A DNA stretch of 64,000 nt from Sutcliffiella horikoshii (GCF_021991925.1 NZ_RXZI01000002.1:794857-858856); one strand, 5' to 3'; numbered from the stretch's first letter, positions 25,331-34,994 are shown. Numbers and translations are program-made. The notes: generated from the sequence alone by a model not told the origin.

Positions 25331-26911
25331 GTGGGAAAAAAACTGCAAGATGCAAATAAGGTAGAAGGGGTATGGAATCCAGATTTAGGAAATGGTACTT
25401 ATCAGAATCCAATCATCCATGCGGATTACTCAGATCCCGATGTAATTAGAGTAGGAGAAGACTTCTTTATGGTTGCCTCAAGCTTCAATATGTCCCCATG
25501 TCTGCCCGTTTTGCATTCGAAGGATCTTATAAACTGGGAAATTATTAACCATGTTAGTAGAACGTTCCCCTATCCGCGTTATGAGATGCCTCAGCACGGA
25601 GATGGCGTTTGGGCACCAAGCATACGATATCACGATGGATATTACTGGGTTTTCTTTGGTGCTCCAGATGAAGGGATTTTCATGAGTAAAACAAAAGATC
25701 CGTTCGGTGAATGGACTCCATTTCATCTTGTGAAGCAAGTAAAAGGCTGGATTGACCCTTGCCCATTTTGGGATGAAGATGGCAATGCCTATTTGGTCCA
25801 TGCATTTGCTAAGAGCAGGATTGGTTTTAAAAGCATGTTGCAGATCATAAAAATGAAAGCTGATGGGACTAAATTGATAGGGGAGGGAGCGATAGTGTTT
25901 GATGGCAGCATCAACCATCCAACCATTGAAGGGCCAAAAATGCATAAGCGGAATGGCTATTACTATATATTCGCCCCAGCAGGTGGAGTTGCCACTGGCT
26001 GGCAAACTGTCCTTCGCTCTAAAGATATTTTCGGACCATATGAAGATAAGATAGTACTTGCCCAGGGAGATACGGATATAAATGGTCCACATCAGGGCGC
26101 ATGGGTAGAGCTGGAGAACAACGAGTCATGGTTCATCCACTTTCAGGATAAAGAAGCATACGGACGGATTGCACATCTACAGCCAATGGGTTGGAAGGAC
26201 GATTGGCCATGGATGGGGAATGATCCCCACTCTAAAGGTGTAGGGGAGCCAGTGAAAAGATGGAAAAAACCTTCCGTAGGTAAGTCGAACTCCCCCCGGG
26301 TGCCACAAACAAGTGATGAGTTCAATAAGGTAGAGCTAGGTCTGCAATGGCAATGGAAAGCAAACTGGAGGGATGAATGGTTTTCCTTGAAGGCAAGGCA
26401 GGGATGGCTCCGACTATATCCTGCTAAAAAGGAGACATTCATTCATCATCAACCAAATGTCCTTACTCAAAAGCTCCCTGCAGAAACGTTTAGTGTCACG
26501 ATCAAGTTTGACTTCCGTGCTGCCTCTCATGGGGAAGCATTTGGATTCTTGCTTTGCGGGAAAAAATACGAGGGGTTATTGCTGACAAAAAAGCACGAAG
26601 GCTACAGCTTATCTTCTTTGACAAATGAAAAGCAGGAAGATGGGATTCTACTAAAAGAGGGATCAGGGTATTTTAGAATAGAAGTAAAGGGTAGAGCTGT
26701 TTGTCGCTTTGCCTTTTCTATTGACGGCAATGATTTCAGTTGGATAAAAAGTGAAGTGAAAGCCTTACCAGGAAGATGGGTTGGTGCACAGATTGGCATG
26801 TACTGTGTAAGCGAAAAGGATGGCGATGGATATGTAGACATCGACTGGATTAGATTTGAACCCTTGCATTACACAAAGAGGGAGGAAATACTCAATGAAA
26901 AAACTATTTGA
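25331..26911 (+). CDS. GH43 glycoside hydrolase 1 (beta-xylosidase/arabinofuranosidase type)
   Basis: 526 residues, GTG start, intracellular. Five-bladed propeller with catalytic residues in DYSDPD (base), WIDPCPFWDEDG (pKa modulator) and TIEGPKMHKRNGYYY (acid). A C-terminal beta-sandwich starts near residue 320. Probably trims xylose, arabinose or galactose side groups from pectin fragments. Overlaps the next GH43 gene by 17 bases. Confidence 0.88.
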   Translation: MGKKLQDANKVEGVWNPDLGNGTYQNPIIHADYSDPDVIRVGEDFFMVASSFNMSPCLPVLHSKDLINWEIINHVSRTFPYPRYEMPQHGDGVWAPSIRYHDGYYWVFFGAPDEGIFMSKTKDPFGEWTPFHLVKQVKGWIDPCPFWDEDGNAYLVHAFAKSRIGFKSMLQIIKMKADGTKLIGEGAIVFDGSINHPTIEGPKMHKRNGYYYIFAPAGGVATGWQTVLRSKDIFGPYEDKIVLAQGDTDINGPHQGAWVELENNESWFIHFQDKEAYGRIAHLQPMGWKDDWPWMGNDPHSKGVGEPVKRWKKPSVGKSNSPRVPQTSDEFNKVELGLQWQWKANWRDEWFSLKARQGWLRLYPAKKETFIHHQPNVLTQKLPAETFSVTIKFDFRAASHGEAFGFLLCGKKYEGLLLTKKHEGYSLSSLTNEKQEDGILLKEGSGYFRIEVKGRAVCRFAFSIDGNDFSWIKSEVKALPGRWVGAQIGMYCVSEKDGDGYVDIDWIRFEPLHYTKREEILNEKTI

Positions 26912-28463
26912 TAATCCCATTTTGCCTGGGTTTTATCCAGATCCCTCTATTTGCAGGGTGGGGGAGGACTATTATTTAGTGACATCCACTTTTGAATACT
27001 TTCCGGGCATCCCGATTTTTCATAGTAAGGATTTGGTGAATTGGCAGCAGATTGGACACGTACTTGACAGGGAATCTCAGTTGGATTTGGACAGGATTCC
27101 AGCATCAAAAGGCATCTATGCAGCCACCATTCGTTATCATGAAGGGCTCTTTTATGTGATTACTACCTTTGTAGTAAGTAAGACAGGTGCAAGAAGGAAT
27201 TTCTTCGTCACGGCTTCAAATCCTAAAGGGCCATGGTCTGATCCTTATTGGTTGGAAGGTGCACCGGGAATCGATCCTTCATTGTTTTTTGATGATGATG
27301 GAAAAGCCTACTACACTGGAAATCGCGTTCCTCCATCCGGACAAAACTATGCTAAGCACATGGAAATTTGGATGCAGGAATTAGACTTAGACACCAAGCA
27401 ATTGATTGGTCCCACCTTCAGCCTCTGGGACGGTGCATTGAAAAATGCCCACGCCCAGGAGGCCCCTCATTTATATAAAATAAATGGTTTCTATTATTTA
27501 ATCATTGCAGAAGGTGGGACTGGATTCACGCATTCGGTGACGATTGCAAGAAGCGAAAACCTTACTGGTCCCTATGAGAGTTGTAAAATGAATCCGATCC
27601 TTACCCATCGCCACTTGGGGCGCGATCATGCTATCACTAGTATCGGACATGCAGATATCGTGGAAACACAAAACGGTGAATGGTGGATGGTTTGTCTTGG
27701 TACTAGACCATATGGAGGGGGATATCGAAACCTTGGAAGAGAAACCTTCCTTGTCCCATTCACCTGGGAATCAGGATGGCCGGTGGTAAATCCCGGTAAG
27801 GGGCTGGTGGAAGAAAAGATGCGATTCCCGGATTTAAAGGAGCATTCCTTTCCCGCTATACCAGATAAAGATCACTTTCAGGATATTATGCTTGCTATGC
27901 AGTGGAATTTTATACGCACCCCCCGAAATGAATTTTGGTCCCTGAAGGAACGAAAGAGCCATCTTAGGTTAAAGCTTAAGCCCGAGAAAATAACGGAGGA
28001 AGTAAACCCTTCCTTTGTCGGCAGGAGACAGCAGCATAAGAGCTTTGAAGCTTCCATCCTTATGGATTTCACACCTGAAAAGGAGAAGGAAGTGGCAGGA
28101 TTGGTCCTTCTTCAAAGCCATGACTTTCAGCTGCGTGTAGAAAAAAGCTTAACCTGTGATAAAGGGGAAATCGTGCGGCTAATAGAAAGAAAGGAAGGCA
28201 TGGATAGAACCGTTGTGGAACAGCCGATAAAAAGAAGGGTTCTACTATTGAAAGTAGAGGCAATGGATCAGGAATATAGCTTCTATTATCGTGAAGAGGA
28301 TGAGGAATGGCAGGAATTAGCTTTAAGTCTGAATGGAAGAATCTTAAGTACTGATATGGCTGGAGGGTTTGTGGGGGCTTATATCGGGATGTATGCGAGC
28401 AGCAATGGAGTGGAAAGTGACAACCATGTGGACTTTGATTGGTTTGAATACATCGGGAAGTAA
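26895..28463 (+). CDS. GH43 glycoside hydrolase 2 (XynB-like)
   Basis: 522 residues from ATG 26895, with GGGAGG nine bases upstream; a longer frame from 26856 lacks support. Catalytic sites in FYPDPSICRV, GIDPSLFFDDDG and AQEAPHLYK. A C-terminal beta-sandwich follows near residue 310. It is a different subtype from its neighbour: closer to the classic beta-xylosidase/arabinofuranosidase XynB. Last gene of the operon that starts at 18116. Confidence 0.9.
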   Translation: MKKLFDNPILPGFYPDPSICRVGEDYYLVTSTFEYFPGIPIFHSKDLVNWQQIGHVLDRESQLDLDRIPASKGIYAATIRYHEGLFYVITTFVVSKTGARRNFFVTASNPKGPWSDPYWLEGAPGIDPSLFFDDDGKAYYTGNRVPPSGQNYAKHMEIWMQELDLDTKQLIGPTFSLWDGALKNAHAQEAPHLYKINGFYYLIIAEGGTGFTHSVTIARSENLTGPYESCKMNPILTHRHLGRDHAITSIGHADIVETQNGEWWMVCLGTRPYGGGYRNLGRETFLVPFTWESGWPVVNPGKGLVEEKMRFPDLKEHSFPAIPDKDHFQDIMLAMQWNFIRTPRNEFWSLKERKSHLRLKLKPEKITEEVNPSFVGRRQQHKSFEASILMDFTPEKEKEVAGLVLLQSHDFQLRVEKSLTCDKGEIVRLIERKEGMDRTVVEQPIKRRVLLLKVEAMDQEYSFYYREEDEEWQELALSLNGRILSTDMAGGFVGAYIGMYASSNGVESDNHVDFDWFEYIGK

Positions 28464-28471
28464 GGGGATTT

Positions 28472-28497
28472 GAAAAAATCGGGCAAAAACGCCCGGC
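28472..28497 (-). terminator. Terminator for the AraC-type regulator, minus strand
   Basis: On the minus strand CGGGC pairs with GCCCG over a six-base loop and is followed by ATTTTTT. It lies about 270 bases beyond the stop of the regulator. Confidence 0.5.
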
Positions 28498-28646
28498 CCC
28501 CTCATGCCAAATATGGGTTAAGTACTGTTTGGAGAACGAAGAAAATGCTCGGATTGTCTAGGAGCCGTTGCTATTTACTCTTCCGCAGCTTAAAGCTATT
28601 TCCTTTTATCGGTAGTTTTATTCCTTTTGTTGAATGTGATCCACAT

Positions 28647-28748
28647 GTTGATTGGAGTGGAAAGCGCTAGACTCCGTTGGAGCAAGGGATGGAAAAGACC
28701 CTCGCTTCCAGGAGGCTTACGGACCGCCCCCCGGATATGCGAAGCACC
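28647..28748 (+). repeat. Degenerate copy of the GC-rich ~125-bp repeat
   Basis: Begins GTTGATTGGAGTGGAAAGCG and contains AGACTCC, CCAGGAGGCTTACGG and GACCGCCC-like pieces shared with the copies at 50181, 51688 and 62430. The right inverted end is missing. Confidence 0.55.
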
Positions 28749-28766
28749 TAAAAGATTTTTTCCTAT

Positions 28767-31061
28767 TTATTGGGCTCTTTTTAGATCACGATACTTCCCG
28801 GGTGTAGTGCCTTCCACTTTTTTGAATGAGCGTATGAAGTTTTGTGAATTTGTGTATTTTAGTTTTTCAGAGATTTCCCTGACGGACATATTTGTTTCCT
28901 CGAGCCACTGTTTTGCAGTTGTAAGACGGTAAAGGGATAAATATTCACTAAAGGACATATTCGTCTCCTTCCTGAAGATACTGCTTAAATAGTTGGGATT
29001 ATAATGGAGCCTGGTCGCGATGGACTCCAGCGTAATGTCTGAATCGAATTCCTGTTGAACGATATGGATGATTTTATCCGAGAGGTTTTTATATTGTGAA
29101 TTGGTCCTCTCTTCCACGTTGTCAATTAAGGGATAAATGATCATATCCTTAAACCAGTTCTCGATTTCCTGTAAGGTTTTCAATTCATATATTTGATCGA
29201 ACATGGACACCTTGTACTCTTTTTTCAATACATCGATTCCAAGTGTTTGCATTAATTCAAGAAGATTGTTAAGGAAGCGGACGATGGAAATGTGATATTG
29301 GGTATGATTCAGATTTTTTTCCAAGATGACCCTCAACAATTGATTCAGTTCCTCATCGACTTTTTCTTTGTCACATATTTTGATTGCATCAAACACCACA
29401 TTTTCCAGTTGTTTTGGATAGTAGGTATGAAACGCTGTTCCACGCTCCAAGTTTTCAAAGAATATGATAGCTTCATTCTCAAATTTAATCCTATATTTTA
29501 GGGCTTCTATCCCCTCTTTATAAGCGATATTGGTCTTGATGATAGATTCATAAGGTAAGCTGATGCCGATGCTGATCGGCAGGTTTAGTTCCTCTTTGAC
29601 TTTTACTTGTATTTCTTGTGCAACTTCGTTTACGTAGTGCGTATACTCTTCATCCGTTTTATGGTTGGTCATCATCACTGTGACCTGCGTTTGATTCATG
29701 ACAATAGGAGTCAGCCTGTTTTGGTTAGGTATCATGTCTTCTATCATAGTATTGATCGCAAATAACAATAGGTCTTCCTCTTTTACATTGAACATGGACT
29801 CATCCAACGAGTCGATTTGAACGGTGAACACACAGAGTCGATTCCAATCATTGTTATAACCGTAAGATATCATTTTAGAGTGAACTTCGTGTTCACTTAC
29901 TTTCGCTTGTAGTAGCTTTACCATAAAGAACTGTTTCAATTGGGTAACTTGTCCCTGTAGTTTGCTTTCAAGCTGATCATTTTGATCCAGCATATCGTGG
30001 ATGCGCTGTTCGATTAGCTCAAATTCATTTTTATGCTTTGCTCCGGTAGGAACTTTGCCGCTAGAAGATACGATTTCCTGCAATCGGTGGACTGGTTTGT
30101 ATATTCTCCGTGACCCGATCAGAGATACTATCAGAGATAGAGAAAGGAGAATACAGCATGCAATTAAGGTGAACCACCCGATGGAACTGGATTGTTGGTT
30201 TAGATCGCTGATACTTATCAATGAAACATAGGTCCAATTGTTATAATCAGACTTTCTATAGGTTATTTTGTAAACGGTTCCATTTATATCGATATTAAAT
30301 TGTCCAGATTTCTCTTCTGTTGCTTTCAATTCATTTAAATAGCCTAATTCAGAAAAGTCATCCGAAATTTTATTAAAACTGCTATGCCCTACAACCTGAT
30401 ATTTGTCGTCCAATACTATAGTAGTTTCTGTTTCAGGCTTTTGGCCCATAATCTCATTGAAGGTGCATGCAGGTATTCTTGCTACTGCTAGTCCCGTTTT
30501 ATTGGAGCTTGTAAAAGGAAGGTGTTTTACTAGATTGATGTTATAGCTGCATGAGCTTCTGCTATTTGTAAAGACGTTCTGATTATTCTCCTCTAATACC
30601 CAGGCGGCCCCTTGTGGATTCGCTATATAGGTTTGGTGAATCTTTTCACTCTCCTCAAGTGTCAATCTTTGCAGTCCTTGATTGTTGATTGCCCATTTCT
30701 CTTGCAAGCTTACAAGTATGATATCTTCAACACCGGTTTCTTTTGTTTGTAGACTGCTTAATTCCTGTTTGGCTTGATTATAAAGTTGAAATTGATAGGG
30801 AGTCAGCGGCTCTCTTAATATTTGATTGAGGTGATTGGTTGAAACAAAGTAAGTCAGAGAATGATCGACTGTCTTTAAAACCTGTTCTATGTTTGTTTGA
30901 ACCTGAAAAATACTTTGTTGCTTTTCTTGTGCAACATTTTCCTGAATGACTTCTGAGGACCTCAGGTAAGAAAATAACCCGACAATAATTACTGGTATCG
31001 TAGCCAATAAAAGGGTAAAGGTTATTATTTTGTAGTAATAATTTTTTGACGTGCTAGACAT
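28767..31061 (-). CDS. Membrane-bound AraC-family regulator, YesS/YtdP type
   Basis: 764 residues. A membrane helix at about 11-33, an external sensor region of about 260 residues, a second helix at about 296-318, a linker, and a C-terminal AraC double helix-turn-helix (ITLESIATRLHYNPNYLSSIF, then MSVREISEKLKYTNSQNFIRSFKK and TTPGKYR). This layout is that of YesS and YtdP, which control rhamnogalacturonan genes in Bacillus. It is divergent from yteR, the start of the large catabolic run, so it likely activates it in response to an extracellular sugar. Confidence 0.9.
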   Translation of the reverse strand: MSSTSKNYYYKIITFTLLLATIPVIIVGLFSYLRSSEVIQENVAQEKQQSIFQVQTNIEQVLKTVDHSLTYFVSTNHLNQILREPLTPYQFQLYNQAKQELSSLQTKETGVEDIILVSLQEKWAINNQGLQRLTLEESEKIHQTYIANPQGAAWVLEENNQNVFTNSRSSCSYNINLVKHLPFTSSNKTGLAVARIPACTFNEIMGQKPETETTIVLDDKYQVVGHSSFNKISDDFSELGYLNELKATEEKSGQFNIDINGTVYKITYRKSDYNNWTYVSLISISDLNQQSSSIGWFTLIACCILLSLSLIVSLIGSRRIYKPVHRLQEIVSSSGKVPTGAKHKNEFELIEQRIHDMLDQNDQLESKLQGQVTQLKQFFMVKLLQAKVSEHEVHSKMISYGYNNDWNRLCVFTVQIDSLDESMFNVKEEDLLLFAINTMIEDMIPNQNRLTPIVMNQTQVTVMMTNHKTDEEYTHYVNEVAQEIQVKVKEELNLPISIGISLPYESIIKTNIAYKEGIEALKYRIKFENEAIIFFENLERGTAFHTYYPKQLENVVFDAIKICDKEKVDEELNQLLRVILEKNLNHTQYHISIVRFLNNLLELMQTLGIDVLKKEYKVSMFDQIYELKTLQEIENWFKDMIIYPLIDNVEERTNSQYKNLSDKIIHIVQQEFDSDITLESIATRLHYNPNYLSSIFRKETNMSFSEYLSLYRLTTAKQWLEETNMSVREISEKLKYTNSQNFIRSFKKVEGTTPGKYRDLKRAQ

Positions 31062-31188
31062 AACAATCCCCCATTAATAATCTGAAAATTTAATAATTAT
31101 AAACTATTATAAGCTATTTACTCTATAAATCTACATAATCATTTTCTAACATCGGGTTCATTATGCCATATTATTTCATAGAAACCGC

Positions 31189-31199
31189 ATGATATCGCT
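31189..31199 (+). promoter_or_regulatory. Repeated 11-base motif, distal copy
   Basis: ATGATATCGCT occurs here and again at 31319-31329 in the space between the regulator and yteR, 130 bases apart. It may be an operator half or an accessory cre-like site. Confidence 0.35.
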
Positions 31200-31319
31200 G
31201 TTTTATAACATTATCATTTTATGATTGTATCGGTAATGAAGAAAAAAAGATAAATTAAAATTAATAAAAGGCAGAAATATCAAAATATAAACGCCTTGCA
31301 TTTTTTACACCGGCAAAAA

Positions 31320-31333
31320 TGATATCGCTTACA
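31320..31333 (+). promoter_or_regulatory. cre site just upstream of yteR
   Basis: TGATATCGCTTACA fits the cre consensus TGWAANCGNTNWCA at all but one position. It ends about 21 bases before the ATG, where CcpA would block elongation (roadblock) of the twelve-gene run. Confidence 0.6.
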
Positions 31334-31354
31334 AAAAGAGGAGGAGAATGAATC

Positions 31355-32455
31355 ATGTCTGAGGTCATTAAAGTCAAAACACCTTTATATTATGCAGAAA
31401 GAATAAGCAAAACGCTGATGAATCGTTATGCTGCACCAGAACTACCGCCCGCTTATCGCTGGCATTATCACCAAGGAGTCTTTCTATGTGGGATGCAACG
31501 CATTTGGGAGCACACTGGAGAGGAACAGTATTATGAGTATGTAAAATCATATGTCGATCATCTAATAGATGAATATGGGAACTTCTACTTTGCCCGGGAT
31601 GAATTAGATTCCATTCAAGCAGGACTTCTCCTATTCTCCATTTATCAACGCACCGGAGAAAAAAAATATGAATTGGCAGCAAAAAAACTTCGAGATCTTT
31701 ACCCTACTTTGAATGTGACGAGTGAGGGAGGATTTTGGCATAAAGATAAATATCCTTATCAGATGTGGTTGGATGGCTTGTACATGGGAGGTCCATATGC
31801 TCTGACCTATGCCCGGACATTCGGAGAGCCAGGGCTTGTAGATATGGTCCTTCACCAAGAAGAGCTGATGCGAAAATATACAAAGGATGATAAAACCGGG
31901 CTCTATTATCATGGATGGGATGAAAAGGGTGTACAGTCATGGGTGAATAAAGAAAATTATTGTGCACCTGAATTCTGGGGCCGGGCGCTTGGGTGGTATG
32001 GCCTTGCTGTCATTGACATGATAGACCTTTTGCCGGACGGACATGCAAAGCGTGACGAATGGATCCGCGTCGTTCAAGACTATGTGAAAGCAGTCTCTAC
32101 CTATCAGGATCAAAACAGCGGATTATGGTATCAGATAGTGGATAAAGGGCACTTGGAGGATAACTGGCTGGAAACATCGTGCTCAAGCCTATTCGTCTAT
32201 ACCATTGCCAAAGCTGTTACAAAAGGATATGTAGGCAAGGAATATGCAGAAATCGCCAAAAAAGGATTCGAAGGAATAATCGTGCACAAATTGGAAGTAA
32301 CGGAGAGCGAAGAAGTGGTATTAAAAGACATTTGTATCGGAACTTCCATTGGAACGTACGACTATTATGTGAATCGCGAATGTAGCCAAAACGATTTACA
32401 TGGTGCAGGCTCCTTTATCTTCGCCTGTATGGAAATGGAGAGGCTGATCGGATAA
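31355..32455 (+). CDS. yteR: Unsaturated rhamnogalacturonyl hydrolase (GH105, YteR type)
   Basis: 366 residues, (alpha/alpha)6 barrel. The segment QMWLDGLYMGGP holds the catalytic Asp (Asp140), equivalent to Asp143 of YteR. No signal peptide. It hydrates the double bond of unsaturated galacturonyl-rhamnose made by lyases and releases rhamnose and 5-keto-4-deoxyuronate. GAGGAGG precedes ATG. First gene of the run to 43330; the order with the next three genes is exactly yteR-yteS-yteT-yteU of B. subtilis. Confidence 0.93.
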   Translation: MSEVIKVKTPLYYAERISKTLMNRYAAPELPPAYRWHYHQGVFLCGMQRIWEHTGEEQYYEYVKSYVDHLIDEYGNFYFARDELDSIQAGLLLFSIYQRTGEKKYELAAKKLRDLYPTLNVTSEGGFWHKDKYPYQMWLDGLYMGGPYALTYARTFGEPGLVDMVLHQEELMRKYTKDDKTGLYYHGWDEKGVQSWVNKENYCAPEFWGRALGWYGLAVIDMIDLLPDGHAKRDEWIRVVQDYVKAVSTYQDQNSGLWYQIVDKGHLEDNWLETSCSSLFVYTIAKAVTKGYVGKEYAEIAKKGFEGIIVHKLEVTESEEVVLKDICIGTSIGTYDYYVNRECSQNDLHGAGSFIFACMEMERLIG

Positions 32456-32477
32456 ACAAATTGTTGGGGGGAGAGCA

Positions 32478-33029
32478 ATGAATATCATGGAGAATAAGCC
32501 TTTCTTATTCAAGGGGCTACTGGCAGCAATCCTTCTCCTTATGCTTTCAGCTTGTCAGGGGAAGGATGATGGATTTCAAATCTTGGTTTATACAGATCTC
32601 CCTCAAGATGCTGTTTTGACTGGAAAAAATAAGTTGATTGATGGCAATTTCGTTGATCAGGAGGTTCAACTCCAATTATATCCGGGAATGCTGGAAAGGC
32701 TCATGGTGGATATCGTCAGTCATACGGGGGATATCCTGATTATAGAAAAAGAAATGCTTCCTTCCATTCTAGACCCGATCGGTCTTGAGGCACTTGATGT
32801 GGTAGTGGACGAGGATGGGGAGGAGATCGAAAGCGAGCTGTGGGCAGAGGATGAAGATGGAATGGAACGTATTTATGCTATCCCCATTCCAATGGAGCAT
32901 CCAATTTTTAACGGGGTGCCGTTCCAGAATGAGTTGGTGGCAGTCATCCCCAAATATGGTGATGATCGAGAAAAAGCTTTCACCATACTCCGTCAATTTA
33001 TAGTGGATACAAGTCTGGTGCAACCATGA
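32478..33029 (+). CDS. yteS: YteS-like lipoprotein of unknown function
   Basis: 183 residues with a lipoprotein signal ending LSAC (Cys26). The mature part is acidic and has features of a reduced solute-binding fold (FQILVYTDLPQDAV, later HTGDILIIEKEML), but it is far too short for a full binding protein. Same position and size class as B. subtilis YteS. It overlaps the next gene by four bases, an unusual pairing of an external lipoprotein with a cytoplasmic oxidoreductase. Confidence 0.75.
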   Translation: MNIMENKPFLFKGLLAAILLLMLSACQGKDDGFQILVYTDLPQDAVLTGKNKLIDGNFVDQEVQLQLYPGMLERLMVDIVSHTGDILIIEKEMLPSILDPIGLEALDVVVDEDGEEIESELWAEDEDGMERIYAIPIPMEHPIFNGVPFQNELVAVIPKYGDDREKAFTILRQFIVDTSLVQP

Positions 33030-34309
33030 AAAGATATGCTGTTTGCGGAATCAGTAATCGTGCATTGAACATGTATATAAAACCTTTGCTATCAACTTTT
33101 TCATCCACGAATAAAATCGTTGGACTCCTTGATAGCGATCCATTGCGTTTTGAAGTGTGTAGGAAACAGTTTCCGGAACTGGTTAATCATTCTTGCTATG
33201 AACCAAGCGCCTTCCGTCAGATGGTGGAGGAAACAAAACCCGATGCAATCCTTGTTGCTGGCAGAGATGATACCCACATTAATTATATTGACCTTGGTCT
33301 TCAACATGATCTAGAAGTCATAACAGAAAAGCCGATGGTAACAACCTTGGATGATGCAAAGCGAGTTTTAGCTGCGGAACGAAACAGCAAAGGGAAAGTG
33401 ATTGTCACCTTTAACTATCGCTACAGCCCCATACACAGGAAAATCAAGGAGTTGATTTTAGAGGGAAAGTTGGGGAGGGTGACGTCCATTGACTTGAACT
33501 GGACCATCGATACCTACCATGGAGCTAGCTATTTTAAAAGATGGAACCGGAAAAGGGAATTTTCAGGTGGACTATCCATTCATAAATCATCTCATCACTT
33601 TGATCTTGTGAATTGGTGGCTTGACCAAGTACCAGTTCAAGTCTTTGCATACGGTACCCTTCATTATTATGGAAAGGAAGGGGAGTATAATCCATCTAAG
33701 GTCGATGGGAGAAACTGCCTTACCTGTCCAGAAAAACATAACTGTGCGTATTATTCTCGCTGGAATTCTAGAAGCAGGAACAACGAGGTGAAAGATGATC
33801 ACCTTCAGCAAAACATAGAGTCACATAAGCTTTATACAGACTACCGACCAGATGCTTGCATCTTTGACTCAGAAATAAATATAGAAGATACGTATACTGC
33901 GATGGTGAAGTATAACCAAGGAGGCTTGCTCAGTTATTCTGTTAACTTTTCGGCACCATATGAAGGATATAAGTTAGCGGTCAATGGCACAAAAGGAAGG
34001 CTCGAAACAACTGAGTTCCATGAACCAAACCGCATTCCTTTCCCAATACCAGCGCAGCAGACGATCGACTATTATCCCCTTTTCGGTTCAAAAGAAATCA
34101 TTCATGTCGTACATACTGATGGCGGGCATGGAGGAGGAGATCCTTTGCTACTGGAAGACATATTTTTAGGTCCGGATCCGTCCAGACCTTATGCAATCCT
34201 GGCCGGGGCAGAGGCTGGAGCCTATTCCATCGCCGTAGGAGAAGGAGTGTGGCGGTCTTCTCTAGAAAACAAGCCAATCGATATTAGTGGAATTTGTTAT
34301 AAAAAGTAG
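33026..34309 (+). CDS. yteT: Gfo/Idh/MocA oxidoreductase, YteT type
   Basis: 427 residues. NAD-binding N-terminal domain (RYAVCGISNRALNMYIKPL; the glycine motif is a variant), EKPM at about 105-108 and a large alpha/beta substrate domain. A Cys cluster CLTCPEKHNC near residue 235 could bind metal, as in some members of this subgroup. Substrate unknown; likely a modified sugar from pectin. Co-translated with yteS. Confidence 0.85.
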   Translation: MKRYAVCGISNRALNMYIKPLLSTFSSTNKIVGLLDSDPLRFEVCRKQFPELVNHSCYEPSAFRQMVEETKPDAILVAGRDDTHINYIDLGLQHDLEVITEKPMVTTLDDAKRVLAAERNSKGKVIVTFNYRYSPIHRKIKELILEGKLGRVTSIDLNWTIDTYHGASYFKRWNRKREFSGGLSIHKSSHHFDLVNWWLDQVPVQVFAYGTLHYYGKEGEYNPSKVDGRNCLTCPEKHNCAYYSRWNSRSRNNEVKDDHLQQNIESHKLYTDYRPDACIFDSEINIEDTYTAMVKYNQGGLLSYSVNFSAPYEGYKLAVNGTKGRLETTEFHEPNRIPFPIPAQQTIDYYPLFGSKEIIHVVHTDGGHGGGDPLLLEDIFLGPDPSRPYAILAGAEAGAYSIAVGEGVWRSSLENKPIDISGICYKK

Positions 34310-34322
34310 GAAAGGGTGAGCA

Positions 34323-34976
34323 ATGGTGGATATGGGTGGCCTTTGGGGAGGATTTTATTCAATTAGTCAAGTCATAGCCAGGTTGGCATACATCAATATG
34401 TTATGGATTGGGTTTACATTGCTTGGGGGTATCGTATTCGGGATCATGCCTGCAACCATCACGGTCTTTGCAATCATCAGAAAATGGAGGCAAGGGGAAA
34501 AGGATCTGCCTATTGTAAAGACATTTTGGCGTTTTTATAAAAGGGAGTTTGTGAAAGCGAATCTCCTTGGTTTGGTACTTGCGATTTTTGCATATCTTCT
34601 TTATTTGAATCTATCCCTACTTCAAGGAGGAGCGGTACTTTTCCTAATCCTTAGATATATTTTGCTTTTCAGCTGCATTTTGTTCTTTATGATGGCCCTG
34701 ATGATCTTCCAATTATATGTGAATTATAACCTATCATTCTTGCAATATTTCAAATCTGCACTGTTGATAGGGTTGACCTATCCGCATTTCTTATTGCTGA
34801 TGGTGGTGGGAATGATCATCTTGCAATATGTATTCATGCTTATTCCTGGAATCATTCCGTTTTTCAGTGTCAGCTTATTGGCTTATATGATGACAGTAGT
34901 TGCGGATATCATTTTCAACAAAATAGATAGGAAGGATACATCAAAGGAAAAACACAATGAAGTAGTTCCAACTTAA
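34323..34976 (+). CDS. yteU: DUF624 membrane protein, YteU/YesL type
   Basis: 217 residues, about five membrane helices, with the family start (LAYINMLWIGFTLLGGIVFGIMPATITVFAI as landmark around residues 21-51). YteU and YesL sit in rhamnogalacturonan operons of Bacillus, role unknown, perhaps assisting the ABC importer. Confidence 0.85.
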   Translation: MVDMGGLWGGFYSISQVIARLAYINMLWIGFTLLGGIVFGIMPATITVFAIIRKWRQGEKDLPIVKTFWRFYKREFVKANLLGLVLAIFAYLLYLNLSLLQGGAVLFLILRYILLFSCILFFMMALMIFQLYVNYNLSFLQYFKSALLIGLTYPHFLLLMVVGMIILQYVFMLIPGIIPFFSVSLLAYMMTVVADIIFNKIDRKDTSKEKHNEVVPT

Positions 34977-34994
34977 GTAAAGGGAGGGTGCAAG

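Larger units (their letters stand above)
28464..28766. other. Intergenic region with terminator and repeat remnant
   Basis: Holds a minus-strand terminator near 28480 and a decayed copy of the GC-rich repeat (28647-28748). Short open frames here follow the repeat and show no ribosome binding site. Confidence 0.6.

Noticed and set aside
28470..28932. Two plus-strand open frames after the second GH43 gene
   Set aside because: They run through the repeat remnant and into the antisense of the regulator, with no RBS and no family resemblance.
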